A stretch of DNA of 64,000 nucleotides, taken from Impatiens glandulifera (taxonomy: Eukaryota > Streptophyta > Magnoliopsida > Ericales > Balsaminaceae). The DNA is taken from NCBI RefSeq assembly GCF_907164915.1, contig NC_061863.1, forward strand, positions 68,005,364 to 68,069,363, in the 5' to 3' direction. This document shows positions 21,341-32,735 of this stretch, piece after piece (the first letter of the stretch is position 1; each line of letters starts with the position of its first letter). A model generated the notes under the pieces. That model was not told the origin of the DNA. It ran no database searches and saw nothing but the letters and a program-made list of their open reading frames with translations. The position numbers and the translations under genes are program-made.

Positions 21341-22150
21341 TTAGTTAAAAACTTGAACTTATTACGGTAAAAATGTTTATAGGCGGGTCAACTCACAATC
21401 CGACCTAAATATTCATTTACTCTCACATATATATTCAAATTAACCACAACTCTCGACCCGACAATCCAAACACTTTAAAAATTAAACATCATTATATATA
21501 TACATAGATTAGTTGGTTAAAAAGTTGAACTTATTACAGTAAAAATGTTTATGGGCGGGTCAACCCACAATCCGACCCAAATATCTATTACTCTCTTATA
21601 TATATCAAAGTTTACGACAACTCTCAACCCGGTAATCCGGACACTTTAAAAATTAGGCATCAATATATTTATATATATATATATAGATTAGTTAGTTAAA
21701 AAGTTGAACTTATAACGGTAAAAATATTTATGGGCGGGTCAACCCACAATCCGACTCAAATATCTATTTACTCTCACATATATATTCAAATTAACCACAA
21801 CTCTTGACCCGACAATCCGGACACTTTAAAAATTAAGCATCATTATATATATATATATATTAGTTAGTTAAAAAGTTGAACTTATTACGGTAAAAATGTT
21901 TATGGGCGGGTTAACCCACAATCCGACCTAATTATCAATTTACTCTCACATATATATCCAAATTAACCACAACTCTCGACCTGATAATACGTACATTTTA
22001 AAAATTAAGCATCATTATATATATAGATTAGTTAGTTAAAAAGTTGAACTTATTACGGTAAAAATATTTATGGGTTTATCCGGACACTTTAAAAATTAAG
22101 CATCATTATATATATATATATATTAGTTAGTTTAAAAGTTGAACTTATAT
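21000..22150. repeat. Tandem array of ~177-bp units
   Basis: Six near-complete units and one shortened one, with the landmark ATGGGCGGGTCAACCCACAA recurring at about 21024, 21198, 21380, 21552, 21731 and 21902. Each unit continues with CCGACCCAAAT, CTCTCGACCCGGCAATCCGG, a TTTAAAAATTAAGCAT block, a variable TA run and TTAGTTAGTTAAAAAGTTGAACTTATTA. The units are islands of higher GC in an AT-rich setting. A single further copy is at ~22300-22430 and diverged ones at ~25470-25830. Confidence 0.85.
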
Positions 22151-22300
22151 TGTTAAAATATCTTGCGTTTATCAAATTTGGTGTTGAATTTAAAATATAA
22201 AGTGTTATTAGCCTAATTAGTTAAATAGTTATACTTCTTTTGTTAGGTTGCAAATTCGAACCATACCTATAATATTTTTAATTTTATTTTTAACCGTTTT
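22150..22300 (+). repeat. tRNA-derived SINE-like unit
   Basis: TAGCCTAATTAGTTAAATAG resembles a pol III A box, and about 40 bases later GTTGCAAATTCGAACC resembles a B box. A close copy occurs at about 25560-25700 next to the same flanking satellite-like sequence, so the two may be parts of one larger repeated element. Low-confidence classification. Confidence 0.4.
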
Positions 22301-22435
22301 AAGTTTATGGGCGGGTCAACCCATAATCCGACCCAAGTATCCATTACTCTCACATATATATCCAAATTAACCACAGCTCTCGACCCGGCAATTCGGACAC
22401 TTTAAAAATTAAGCATCATTATATATATATATATA

Positions 22436-22818
22436 GGAGAAATGATTAAGTGAGGGAATTTGGTGAGGGAATGACTTGGCATAATCTTATTCGCTGAACA
22501 AATCAAATAATTTCTCTCTTTTCTCTCTTTCCTCCCACTTTTACATTTTCTAACCAATGAAGGTGATGCCAAGTCATTCCCTCACCAAATTCCCTCACCA
22601 AATTCACTCTCTCTATCACTCCTCTATATATAGAGAGAGAGATGAGTGATAGAGAGAGGGAATTTGGTGAGGGAATGACTTGGCATCACCTTCATTGGTT
22701 GGAAAATGTAAAAGTGGGAGGAAAGAGAAAAAAGAGAAAAATTATTTGATTTTTTCAGCGAATAAGATTATGTCAAGTCATTCCCTTACCAAATTCCCTC
22801 ACCTAATCATTTCTCATA
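22436..22818. mobile_element. Palindromic pair of ~190-bp MITEs
   Basis: Bases 22436-22620 and 22632-22818 are near-perfect inverted copies meeting at a TATATATAGAGAGAGAG centre, making a ~385-bp hairpin. Each half is itself a MITE whose ends are inverted (GAGGGAATTTGGTGAGGGAA against its complement). It sits inside a TA microsatellite, and a diverged single copy is at 18028-18212. No coding. Confidence 0.75.
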
Positions 22819-23340
22819 TATATATATATATATTAGTTAGTTAAAAAATTAAACTTATATTATTAAAATGTCAAGTCCTTACTAACTTTTTTTTCCTCTT
22901 CTTTCCCTTTCCTTTCCCCCATTCTGTCCGTTTTCTTTCCCCCTCTCTTTCCCCGCGTCGGTTGCTCTCCCCCTCCCTCACGATCGCCGACTCCCCACCC
23001 GACTCCCCAACAATCGCCGGACGACTACCCCCTCGAGCCCAAGCCCCAACCATACGACTACCCCCGCGACGCTAAGCCCTGTAACACAAAATGACTTTGG
23101 ATTGTTCTCCCTGTAGCAGACTTTAAGGAGGACGTTGAACCCCGATTATTGAGGTTAGTTCGACTACTCAGTATGATTTTACTGTTTTTACATGTTGAGT
23201 ATGAATGTTTTATGGTTTTAGGATTTTAGTTTAGGGTTTAGGCTTTAGTTAGGGTTTAGGGTTGAAATGCTTAGTTAGTTCAATTGTTTTGGTTTGAAAT
23301 GCTTTGATCCGAGGTATAATTTAATCTGAATGGTTTATGA

Positions 23341-23520
23341 ATGGGGCATGGATCGTGGGGGTGGGGCATGGGGGTTGTGCGTGGGGCGTGGGGTAGTGCG
23401 TGGGCTTGGGCGTGGGGTTGGCGTGGATGGAGCGTGGGGGTGGGGCGTGGGAGTGGTGCGTGGGGTGTGGCTTGGGCATGGCTTGGGCGTGGGTGGGGCG
23501 TGGGTGGGGCGTGGGACGTG
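23341..23520 (+). repeat. G-rich minisatellite, GCGTGGGGT-type units
   Basis: About 180 bp made of variants of GCGTGGG(GTGG) and GCATGG, almost lacking C outside GCG on the plus strand. It produces long shadow open frames in several phases (poly Gly/Trp/Arg/Val or Pro/His/Thr), none of them gene-like. Its GC-rich make-up stands out against the AT-rich surroundings and many GGG runs could fold as G-quadruplexes. Confidence 0.8.
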
Positions 23521-23575
23521 GATTCAATTGCGTACCACGCAATATCTAAAACTAATTTAATAAGTTTATTAATAA

Positions 23576-23648
23576 GCGTGGATAGCTCAGTTAGGTGAGT
23601 GTCAGACTGAATATTTGAAGGTCAAGTGTTCGATCCACATTCACCGCA
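23576..23648 (+). tRNA. tRNA-Phe (GAA)-like gene, probably a pseudogene
   Basis: The 73-nt stretch closely follows plant cytosolic tRNA-Phe: D arm TAGCTCAGTTAGG, anticodon region CAGACTGAATATTTG with GAA, T loop TGTTCGATCCAC, and 3' end TCACCGC. Several changes weaken it: a T·C mismatch at the fourth acceptor pair, an A·A in the T stem, and T in place of purine 3' of the anticodon. No intron. It may be a decayed gene or a tRNA-derived repeat head. Confidence 0.65.
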
Positions 23649-24070
23649 AAACGAAACATTAAAAATAGTTTGTTCATTTTCATTGATCTAACCTTATATT
23701 ATATAATTATGTTTGTCTAAAGTCTAAACATCTACAAGTTTACCATTTAAATGTTTAAGGTTTAAATTAATAGATTATCAATAATTAAGAGAGTTCATAC
23801 AAAGTTAATACCTAACCCCCAAAATATCTATATATCTCTTATGTTTGTAAAATCTCATAATAACCTAAAAAATAATGTAGATTATGATCCAAATAAAAAT
23901 CACTATTTGATTATAGTGATAAAAATGAAACCATAAATATGAATCATAATAGTAATAATAAAAATTCTATATCAAACACAAAAATAAAATCTCTCTTAAA
24001 ATATCAATCTATGTAGGCTCTGTAATTGAAGTGAACACCAAAACCATTGATGGGAAACAATAATAAATTA

Positions 24071-25156
24071 GGCCCAATTACCATTTGAGGCTCGAACTTG
24101 AATCGTTTTGATCATATGAGGCTTGAACTATCAAACTTTTGGCCATTTGAGGCTTTTTACTTAACGTCCGTCTGTTCCGTTTATTTTATTTGACATGACA
24201 TTTTTTCCAGATTTTTTTTTTGGACAGTTGGCATTTTTTATAAATGATACAGGTGTAAAAAAAATAAATTTACATGCACCCCTCTTTTCATCTCCTCTTC
24301 TCGCCGACTAACCATGTTGAGTCATTTCTTTTATGAATTTGAAGAATGATTATGAGATAGAAATGTAAGAAATGAGATAAAAACTTTGTCATCAAGCAGA
24401 AGGTTGCAGCAGCGACTCCGAACAAGCAAATTGCTCCGATTCCATTTAAGCTCTGTTTCCATATGTTACATCCTCTAAATCCAATATCGTTATCATCGTC
24501 TTTTGTCTTGTCGTGATAATCGTCGGTGACTTCTACACCGTTGTTCTTATCATTTTTCATCTCAAACTGGAAGGAATCCATATCAATTTGTGGTTATGGA
24601 GACCAACTTCTATATAGTCTATTTTCATTTCAAAAAGTTCATTTCCCTCGTTTTCTTCTTGAAGGATATTTGAGAAATTATAACATCATGTTCGAATTCG
24701 AACTTTGGAGCTTCCACCTTCTGATCAAAGACGATCTTTCTCTCGCTGAATAAGAAGAAGACGACTCGATTTGAACTAAGAGATGAATTACTTATTTTGG
24801 CGATCTGGTAACCTCCCTCGCATCGGAAAACTTGTGCGATTTCAAAGACGGACAGAATTAAGCAAGTCACTACACAAATTATTAACGGAGAAAATGAAGA
24901 GGTTACATCGGCCGAGAATAGGTTTGGGCGAGAAGAGTAGAGAAGATAAAGAGAGAGGGTGCTTCTAATTTTTTTTCTTTTTTACACGTATTCTTTAAAA
25001 ATAATAACTATAGCCTAAATTAAAAAAAATGAAATGTTAAATAAAATTAACGGAATAGACATACGTTAGTAAAAAAGCCCTAAATGGCCATAAGTTTGAT
25101 AGTTGGAGCCCCATATGACTCAAATCAAAGTTCGAGTCCCAAATAGTAATTGGGCC
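24071..25156. mobile_element. Mutator-like TIR element with perfect 9-bp target duplication
   Basis: The ends are inverted repeats of about 100 bp starting GGCCCAATTACCATTTGAGG (left) with its complement at the right, where the element ends AATTGGGCC. The flanking 9-mer AATAAATTA is identical on both sides (24062-24070 and 25157-25165). No transposase. The interior holds a 97-aa frame on the minus strand (24288-24581, MDSFQFEMKND with a hydrophobic stretch near WKQSLNGIGAICLFG) and another of 81 aa (24625-24870). These may be captured host sequence, but I do not recognise the source. Confidence 0.82.
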
Positions 25157-25165
25157 AATAAATTA

Positions 25166-26292
25166 AGAAGCAAAATGCTTATTACATTTATCTGTTGTAA
25201 AATTTAACCAAAAACAAGCCATTATTATTCTGCAGGAAAACAAAACAGATCCGACAACAACATAAGGCGGTTCTTACTTTCAAACTTCCCATCAAATCTA
25301 AAGTAAAAAAGGGGATTGAAAAAGTGTTAGTGGAGATATTGAAAAAAAAAGTTAGTATGGGTAAAAGTGTAAAAAAAAATTAAAAAAAGTTAAAAATAAA
25401 AATTGGAATTACTGAGGTTAGTTATGGGAATGACCGTCTTTTAAGGGACATTTGATCAAATTTCTCCAGCTCTCGACCCGACAATCCGGAAAGTTTAAAA
25501 ATTAAGCATCATTATATATATAGATTAGTTAGTTAAAATATTGAACTTATATTTTTAAAATGCCCCGCGTTCATTAAATTTGGTGTTAAATTTAAAATAT
25601 AAAGTGTTATTAGCTTAGTTGATTAAAGAGTTGTATTTTTTTTTGTTAGGTTGCAAGTTGGAACCATAACTATAGCATTTTTTATTTTATTTTTAACCGT
25701 TTTAAGTTTATGGACGAGTCAACCCACAATTCGACCCAAATATTTATTTCTCACATATATATTCAAATTAACCACAACTCTTGATCCAACAATTCGAATA
25801 CTTTAAAAATTAAGCATATAATATATATAGATTACTATTTTGTATTTGTTTTTTACATAAATATTATCATTTTATGAATATTAGGAACTCTTGGACCTTG
25901 TTCCTTATGTATTTTTTTTAAAATTTCATATAAATTGCATCATTTCACCTACTTTTATCAATCACATTTATTATTAAAAATACTAAAATATTATTTATTT
26001 TAAATCATTACCCATCATGATGAGACACTATTTAAGGCCTTGTTTGATGAGACACTGTTTTAAAAATGATTGATTATAAAATTAAAATTTTATTTAATAG
26101 AAACTAAATTATTTTATTTTTGTATTTAATATTTAAATAACCGAAATAAAATATTATTTAAAAGAAACAAATAAGCCCACATCTGGTCAAATTGGGGCCT
26201 ATGAATGTCAATCGTCAAAGGCGGCCTCTATTGTCGTGTAGAATCAATCAAGATGGGGCCGAACCCGTGAGTGAACTCACTCGCTCGTTCAC
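25166..26292. other. Intergenic: diverged satellite/SINE-like copies and DUF579 3' flank
   Basis: 25470-25830 holds diverged copies of the ~177-bp unit and of the SINE-like sequence at 22150-22300. 25840-26170 is AT-rich with a GTTTGATGAGACACTGTTTT motif that may be an element edge. The last ~100 bp should be the 3' UTR of the DUF579 gene. Confidence 0.45.
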
Positions 26293-27332
26293 TCAGCAAA
26301 AGGTCCCGGACGACGTGGCGTTTGACGCCGGAGGAATCTGAAAGTGCCACAGCCTCCCGGTCCCGTTAACCAAATACTTCATACACAAGAATTCCTGGGC
26401 GTACATCTTCTCCACCTTCCGATCCACGTCGTGAAGGAACACGTGGGTCGCTCCCAAGCCCTTCCTGTTCCTGGCCATCACCGCCGCGGAGTATATAGCT
26501 CCCATCCTTCCCGGTGCCTCGGCGAAGTATCCCCTCGGAGCGTCTATCATTATTAGATCCCATTCCGTGTTGTAGAACTCATCCGGCAGCCCAGTTAGTG
26601 CCAGCTTGCACTTGTCGTTTCCTCGCAGCTGGGACTTGGAGGTCGAACAGTCCGGTTCCGACCGGTACCACGAGAACAGCTCGTCCGCCTCCGACATCTT
26701 CGTCCGATACCTAATTAATCATAAATTCATAATTATCATCGATATCTAAATCGATCTTACTAACTAACTAGGGCAAAAATAAGCAAGCAGGAAACTGGAT
26801 CTCGCCTCAAATTAAATTGACAAAATATATCATATATATAGCGGTGGGAGTTCTAATTAATTAATTCCCTATGGGGAGAGGGAGGCATCACCGGGTACCT
26901 GACGGTGTGGGCTCGGAGGTCAGGTGCTCTTTGCAAGACGGTGTGGAACCACTTGGGATCCTCCTCTAGGAATAGAGTAGTGCCGGCGGCATTGAAGGCA
27001 GCCCACATGAGCGAGTCGTGGCCGAGTCCGAAGACTAGGAAATTGCAGGGAGAGCGTCGCTGTAGGATGGCCAAGGAGATGCTGATCTCAGCGTATGATT
27101 GTTGGGGTACAACCGGAGAGGTGGCATAGTGAAGGAGGGCCTTGAGCTGGATGGGGGAGGGCTGCAGCTTGGATTGGGGGCGGAAGCCCAAGCCGGTGAA
27201 GCTGCAAGAGACGGGGTTGTCGGCGATGTGGAGGAAAAGTGAGAGGGCCAAGACTCCACCAATCAATCCGGCGAGAAGAAGGCCGAGGAACCAAGGCTTC
27301 TCGACGATGACATGGCGACCAGCTTTGATCAT
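26293..27332 (-). CDS. DUF579 polysaccharide O-methyltransferase, arabinogalactan methyltransferase (AGM) type
   Basis: Two exons, 26899-27332 and 26293-26710, join as 284 codons (283 aa). A short cytosolic N-terminus is followed by a signal-anchor helix (about 14-36), giving a Golgi type II membrane protein. The DUF579 domain follows: CNFLVFGLGHDSLMW (96-110, SAM-binding loop), LFLEEDPKWF (120-129), then CKLALTGLPDEFY, WDLIMIDAPRGYFAEAPGRM and THVFLHDVDRKVEK. DUF579 members add the 4-O-methyl group to glucuronic acid of xylan (GXM) or of arabinogalactan (AGM). The stem sequence (SPIQLKALLHYATSPVVPQQS) and short length fit the AGM1/AGM2 clade (At1g67330) better than GXM or IRX15. Cell-wall glycan modification is the expected role. 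Clade choice is from memory. Confidence 0.88.
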
Positions 27333-27736
27333 CTGCTGTGATGGGACGAGGAGAAGAAGAAGAGAAGATAAAGAAGGAAGATAAAGAAGGAGGATGAATC
27401 AGCCAATGAAAATGTCTTGTGTTTTTGGAGAAACCTGTTACTGTTACTGTACTGTGAGTCTCTCTACTCTGCTGTCACTCTTAGAGCTCGTTTGATATCA
27501 ATTTTTTTTTTATTTTTTTTTTTTTTTCCTAAGCTCAATAATCCGATTATATATAATTTTTAATTATAAAATTAATTAATAAAAAAACAAATAACAAGTA
27601 TAGGCTATATTAAAAAGTATATATTATTAGCTTATAGGTAATGTTTGTCCAAGAAGTATTACTATAATACATAGGTAATCTTTGTCCAAGAAGTATTAAT
27701 ATAATAAATATTGTTAAGTATATATTAATACGATTT
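27333..27736. other. DUF579 promoter region up to the copia element
   Basis: Holds GA-rich sequence just upstream of the start codon, T runs near 27504-27527 and AT-rich sequence to the left LTR. No gene. Confidence 0.45.
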
Positions 27737-28065
27737 TGAAAAAATAATTGATAAATATTGTTAAGTATAAATAAGTGTGGTTAAGAACAGTTAATTAACA
27801 GTTAATTAACTGTTAAAAATTGTTAGAAGTGTTGTTAGGAGTAATTAATTAACTGCTAAGAAGTGTTGTTAGGAGCAGTTAAGTAACTGCTAGAAGTTTT
27901 AAATAACTGAAAGTACAGGCACCACTTTGTATAAGTATAAATACACTAATAAGAGAAATAAAATATTATCGGTTCATATTTTCTCATTTCACTCTTCTCA
28001 TATCTTCCAGCTGATTCTTACATTTATAGTTCTTCTTGTAAACAAATTCAGATTGAATTTGTTCA
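27737..28065 (+). repeat. Left LTR of the copia element
   Basis: 329 bp, with internal GTTAATTAACAGTTAATTAAC-type repeats and a TATA-like TATAAATACAC near 27945. It ends TTTGTTCA directly before the primer-binding site. Confidence 0.82.
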
Positions 28066-31000
28066 TGGTATCAGAGCCTAGTTGAGTGAAGAAAGAAGAT
28101 CAATCCGAAGTTACTCAAGACATGACATCCAATTTCGTAACTCCACCGGTAAGCCCTAACCCTAACTCAAGCCCTAACGAAAATCTGATGCTATTTTCGT
28201 CAATCCCTGCTGTTCCAATTCCGATTTTGACAAATCCAGTCCAGATTCCTGTTGATACACCAATTCCGATCGTCAACCACATGCCAGCAAAAAGAAAATA
28301 CAACAATGATCCACTTATCATTCATTCAGCAGATCATCCTGGTCTCTACATTACTACAGCGATTCTCACTGGTAGGGAAACCTACTTTGGATGGAGTTTA
28401 AGTGTCAGACTAGCATTACAAGCCAAAATTAAGATAGGTTTCATTGATGGCTCTTATCCGCAACCAAAGGAAATTGATAAAGGTGATCAATGGGGGATTG
28501 TAGATGCTTTGTAAGAGCATGGATTATGAATACGATCTAGATCTTGAAGAATATCACTCTAAGGTAAGGCTTCTATAAGATGAGATGATGGAATTGAAAC
28601 CACTTCCTAGATGTAGATGTCAAGGAATGAAAAATGATTGTGATGGATGTTTTCTTGAAACACAAATGCTTCAAGATGACGAAGAACTGAAACTATTATA
28701 ATTTCTAATGGGACTAGAGGAGAGGTACGAGTATGTGAAGGATCAGATTCTACTTCAAGATCCTTGGCCAGACGTTTACAAATCATAAACTATGCTACAG
28801 AATGTGGAGAAGAAATCAAAACAGAAGAGGCCTTACCAAGAGTCAGCAATGATAATGAAAGAAGAAAACTCAAAGACTGTAAATCAGTTTATTGAAAAGA
28901 GTAAGAACAAAAATGCATATTGTTTTCACTGTGGAGGAAAAGGACATATCAAGGAAGGTTGTTGCAAGCTTATAGGCTACCATCAATGGTGGAAGCAACC
29001 TAAAGAAGGAACTGTGAAGAGAAAGAACACATGAATTGCAGTAAATTCAGCTGCTGAAAAAGAAGATGTTGAAGACATGTCGATGGAGGAATATCGAATG
29101 TATAAACAGTTTCTAAAAAATATGCGAGAGATTAAGAATAAAGGAAGTGGCTCCACTTCCTCTGTAGGTAAGTCATCTTATCATAATTCATTTAATTTGA
29201 ATATATTTGATTATAACCTTAGCATGAATGAACATATAGGCATAGAAAATAAATGGTTAATTGATTCTGGAGTATCATGCCATATATGTAACAACAAAAG
29301 TTTTTATACTGATATTAAGAATCTTGATTTGCCTAAGACAATGTACTTAGCAGATGGAACTTGTAGAAACATAACTAAAATAGGAACAGTGAAACTTTTT
29401 GAGAACTTTGAACTTAAGGATGTATTATTTGCACCTTCTTTCAAATATTGTTTAATAGCAGTATCCAAACTTACAAAAGTAAAAAAAAATGAACTGTATT
29501 TTTTCAGAATCCAATTATTTTTTGCAGGACATTAATAAAGAGGTCAAAGTGAGTGTTGGGAAAAGGATTGGAAATCTATATTTTCTGGAAGACAGTCCAT
29601 CTTTGAACAATTTTTTCTTTCATTTCAATTATGTTAATAATGTTGTTGATTTCTCTCTTTTCCATAAGAGACTTAGACACCCAGCAGATGGTGTATTAAA
29701 ATCTGTATTTCCTGACTTGGTTAATAAAAAAATTCATTGTTCCACATGTCCTCTTGCAAAAATGCAAAGATTACCTTTCAAACAAAGTGTCTCTAAAACT
29801 AAGAAATTTTTTGAATTAATACATGTTGATATATGGGGACCATATCGAGAACCGTCCATTATAGATTCACCATATATGTTGACTATAGTGGATGATTTCT
29901 CTAGGTGTACTTGGATTTTTTTAATTTCAAACAAGATTCTTGTATTTGATAAATTACAGTTTTTTATGTTAATGGTTAAAAACCAATATGATACCACTAT
30001 TAAAATTATTAGAACAGATAATGGAACTGAATTCTTGAATGAAAAATGTTCAAATTTGTTTAATTTTTTAGGAATTGTTCATCAAACCTCTTGTACATAT
30101 TCACCACAACAAAATGGTGTGGTTGAAAGGAAACATAAACATTTGATACAAGTTGCAAGGTCATTAATGATTGAGTCAAAATTATAATCAAAATTTTGGC
30201 CATATTCTTTATTGACTGCAGCATATCTTATTAATAGAACTCCCACAAATGTTTTAAATGGTAAAACACCAATTGAAATATTATGTGGAAAGAAACCAGA
30301 ATATAAGACACTTAAAGTCTTTGGATGTATTTGTTATGCAGCAAATATTATGCCTAACAAATCAAAATTTGATAGTAGAGCTAGCAAATGTATCTTTTTA
30401 GGATATCCTTTAAATAAAAAAGGATATACAGTATACAATATCAACACTGGAGATATAAATGTCTCTAAGGATGTTGTTTTCCATGAAGAATTATATTTTT
30501 CAAAGGAATTCAAAGAAAATAAAACTGAAACATTTGAATACAAATCAAGTGAATTACCTTATTTTTTTGATGACAATATAGAAAATTCAGATTCTGATGA
30601 GATTAATCTGGATCATCAGAATACTGAAATTATTGAAGAAAATGAAAAGTTTTTTAACTCTCCAGATTTAGAATCGGTTGATCAGCCGAATGTTATTCCA
30701 CAAGAAGATATACCTTCTGTAGAGTCTATTGATGTTCCAAATGATAATTATAGAAGAAGTTCTAGAAATATTAATCCACCAGTGTGGATGAAAGACTATG
30801 TTGCAAGTCAAGTTGAAATGAATAGAAAAAATAAATCAGTATATTCACCACCTTCTTTTCCATATGTTTCAACCTGTACAGATTCAAAGTATATAGAATT
30901 TCTTGGTAATATTGATCAATTCACTGAACCAGTGAATTATAAACAAGCTGTTTCAAATCCAGGGCAATGAATGCTGAGTTAAATGCTTTAAATCAGAACA

Positions 31001-32453
31001 AAACTTGGACATTAACAGAATTGCCTAAAGGAAAAAAGGCAATTGGATGTCGATGGATTAATAAGACAAAATTAAATGCAAATGGAAGTATTGATAAGTA
31101 CAAAGCCAGATTAGTGGCAAATGGGTATAATCAAATAGATGGAATAGATTTTCATCAAGTTTATGCTCCTGTAGCTAAAAATGTAACAATACGAGTATTG
31201 TTTGCATTGACAACTGCAAATAAATGGTATTTACATCAAATAGATGTAAATAATGCTTTCTTACATGGTTGTCTTGAAGAAGATTTATATATGAAAATAC
31301 CTGAAGGTTTTAAAGGTGCTTCACCAAAACAGGTATGTAAACTTAATACAAGTTTATATGGATTGAAACAATAATCTAGACAATGGCATTTACAGATATC
31401 TAATATTTTGAATGATATTGGTTTTATTAAGTCTGAAAATGACCATTTTTTGTTTATTAAAACTGAAGGTATTCATATCATTTGTTTATTAATGTATGTA
31501 GATGATATTCTTATAGCAGGAAATTCATTACAACATATTAATAATGTTAAAGAAACTATTAACAGTAGATTTCAAATTAAAGATCTAGGAAATGCTAAAT
31601 ATTTTTTAGGTCTTGAAATCATGCAAACTGATACAGGAATTTACATAAATCAAAGAAAGTATATACTTGATTTGGTTTCAGATTTAGGTTTGATTGGTGG
31701 TAAACCAGCTTTCACTCTATGACTAAAGGTATTAAACTTACCAAAGAACCAATTGATGATTCTCTTTGTGATTGTGAAAAATATAGAAAATTGGTTGGTA
31801 AACTGTTATATTTGAACTTTACTAGGCAGACATTGCTTATTCAGTTCAACAGCTTAGCCAATATATTAATAAGCCTTTTCAATCACATTTTAATGCAGCA
31901 ATTCAAGTTATCAAATATTTGAAAAGAACACCATCATTGGGTTTATTTTATTCATCTTAGAATAATCTTAAAATTGCTGCTTTTTCGGATAGTGATTGGG
32001 CATCATGTTTTGACACTCGTAAATCTCTTTCTGGATATTGTATATATGCAGGGAATGCATTAATAGCATGGAAGACTAAGAAACAACAAACTGTTTCTAG
32101 ATCTTCAACTGAAGCTGAATATAGGAGTATGGCAGTCACAGTTTGTGAGTTACAATGGATTAGTTTTTTGCTTGCTGATTTTAAAATGCAGGTTGAATTA
32201 CCAATTGTTCTTCATTGTGACAACAAAGCTGCAATGCATATAACGCAGAATCCGGTATTTCATGAACGAACAAAGCATATTGACATTGATTGTCATGTGG
32301 TAAGAAATAAGTATAAAGAAGGTTTTATTTCTCTAACACATATTGCTTTTGGTTTACAAAATGCAGATATATTTACCAAGGCACTTGAAGTCAAACAATT
32401 TCAAGAATTGAGATTCAAGTTATTTTTACAAGATTTTCATCTTGAGGGGGGAG

Positions 32454-32735
32454 TGAAGAAATAATTGATAAATATTGTTAAGTGTAAATAAGTGTTGTTA
32501 AGAACAGTTAATTAACAGTTAATTAACTGTTAAAAATTGTTAGAAGTGTTGTTAGGAGCAGTTAATTAACTTAACTGTTAGAAGTTTTAAATAACTGAAA
32601 GTACAGGACCACTTTGTATAAGTATAAATACACTAATAAGAGAAATAAAATATTATCGGTTCATATTTTTTCATTTCACTCTTCTCATATCTTCCAGCTG
32701 ATTCTTACATCTATAGTTCTTGTAAACAAATTCAG
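32454..32735 (+). repeat. Right LTR of the copia element
   Basis: About 282 bp, clearly the same sequence as the left LTR apart from an internal deletion and a missing or diverged end after AAATTCAGAT. The exact end is uncertain by ~15 bp. Confidence 0.78.

Larger units (their letters stand above)
22819..24061. other. Intergenic region with C-rich, telomere-like and G-rich segments
   Basis: 22880-23060 is C/T-rich, then comes a TTTAGGG-like cluster at about 23225-23265, then a G-rich minisatellite (separate entry), a tRNA-Phe-like gene, and AT-rich sequence to the MULE at 24071. No protein-coding gene is convincing. Confidence 0.45.
27737..32735 (+). mobile_element. Degenerate Ty1/copia LTR retrotransposon
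   Basis: Left LTR 27737-28065 (starts TGAAAAAATAATTG), right LTR 32454 to about 32735 (TGAAGAAATAATTG). The right one lacks ~36 bp and its last ~15 bp. The initiator-Met primer site TGGTATCAGAGCC is at 28066-28078, and the polypurine tract GAGGGGGGAG is at 32444-32453. Gag-pol runs in order on the plus strand: gag N-domain, CCHC knuckle CFHCGGKGHIKEGC (about 28919), protease DSGVSCH, GAG-pre zinc finger, integrase core (HVDIWGP, TDNGTEF, VVERKHK), copia RT (YVDDILIAG near 31495) and RNase H (HCDNKAA). Multiple stops (for example 28512, 29032, 30185, 31371, 31959) break it into pieces, so it is dead. Target duplication is not clear. Confidence 0.93.

Noticed and set aside
22871..23053. 60-aa Arg/Glu/Gly-rich minus frame
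   Set aside because: Produced by a C/T-rich stretch; no splice or domain support.
23321..23598. Overlapping long frames rich in Gly, Trp, Val or Pro, His
   Set aside because: Shadows of the G-rich minisatellite; repeat composition lets several frames stay open at once.
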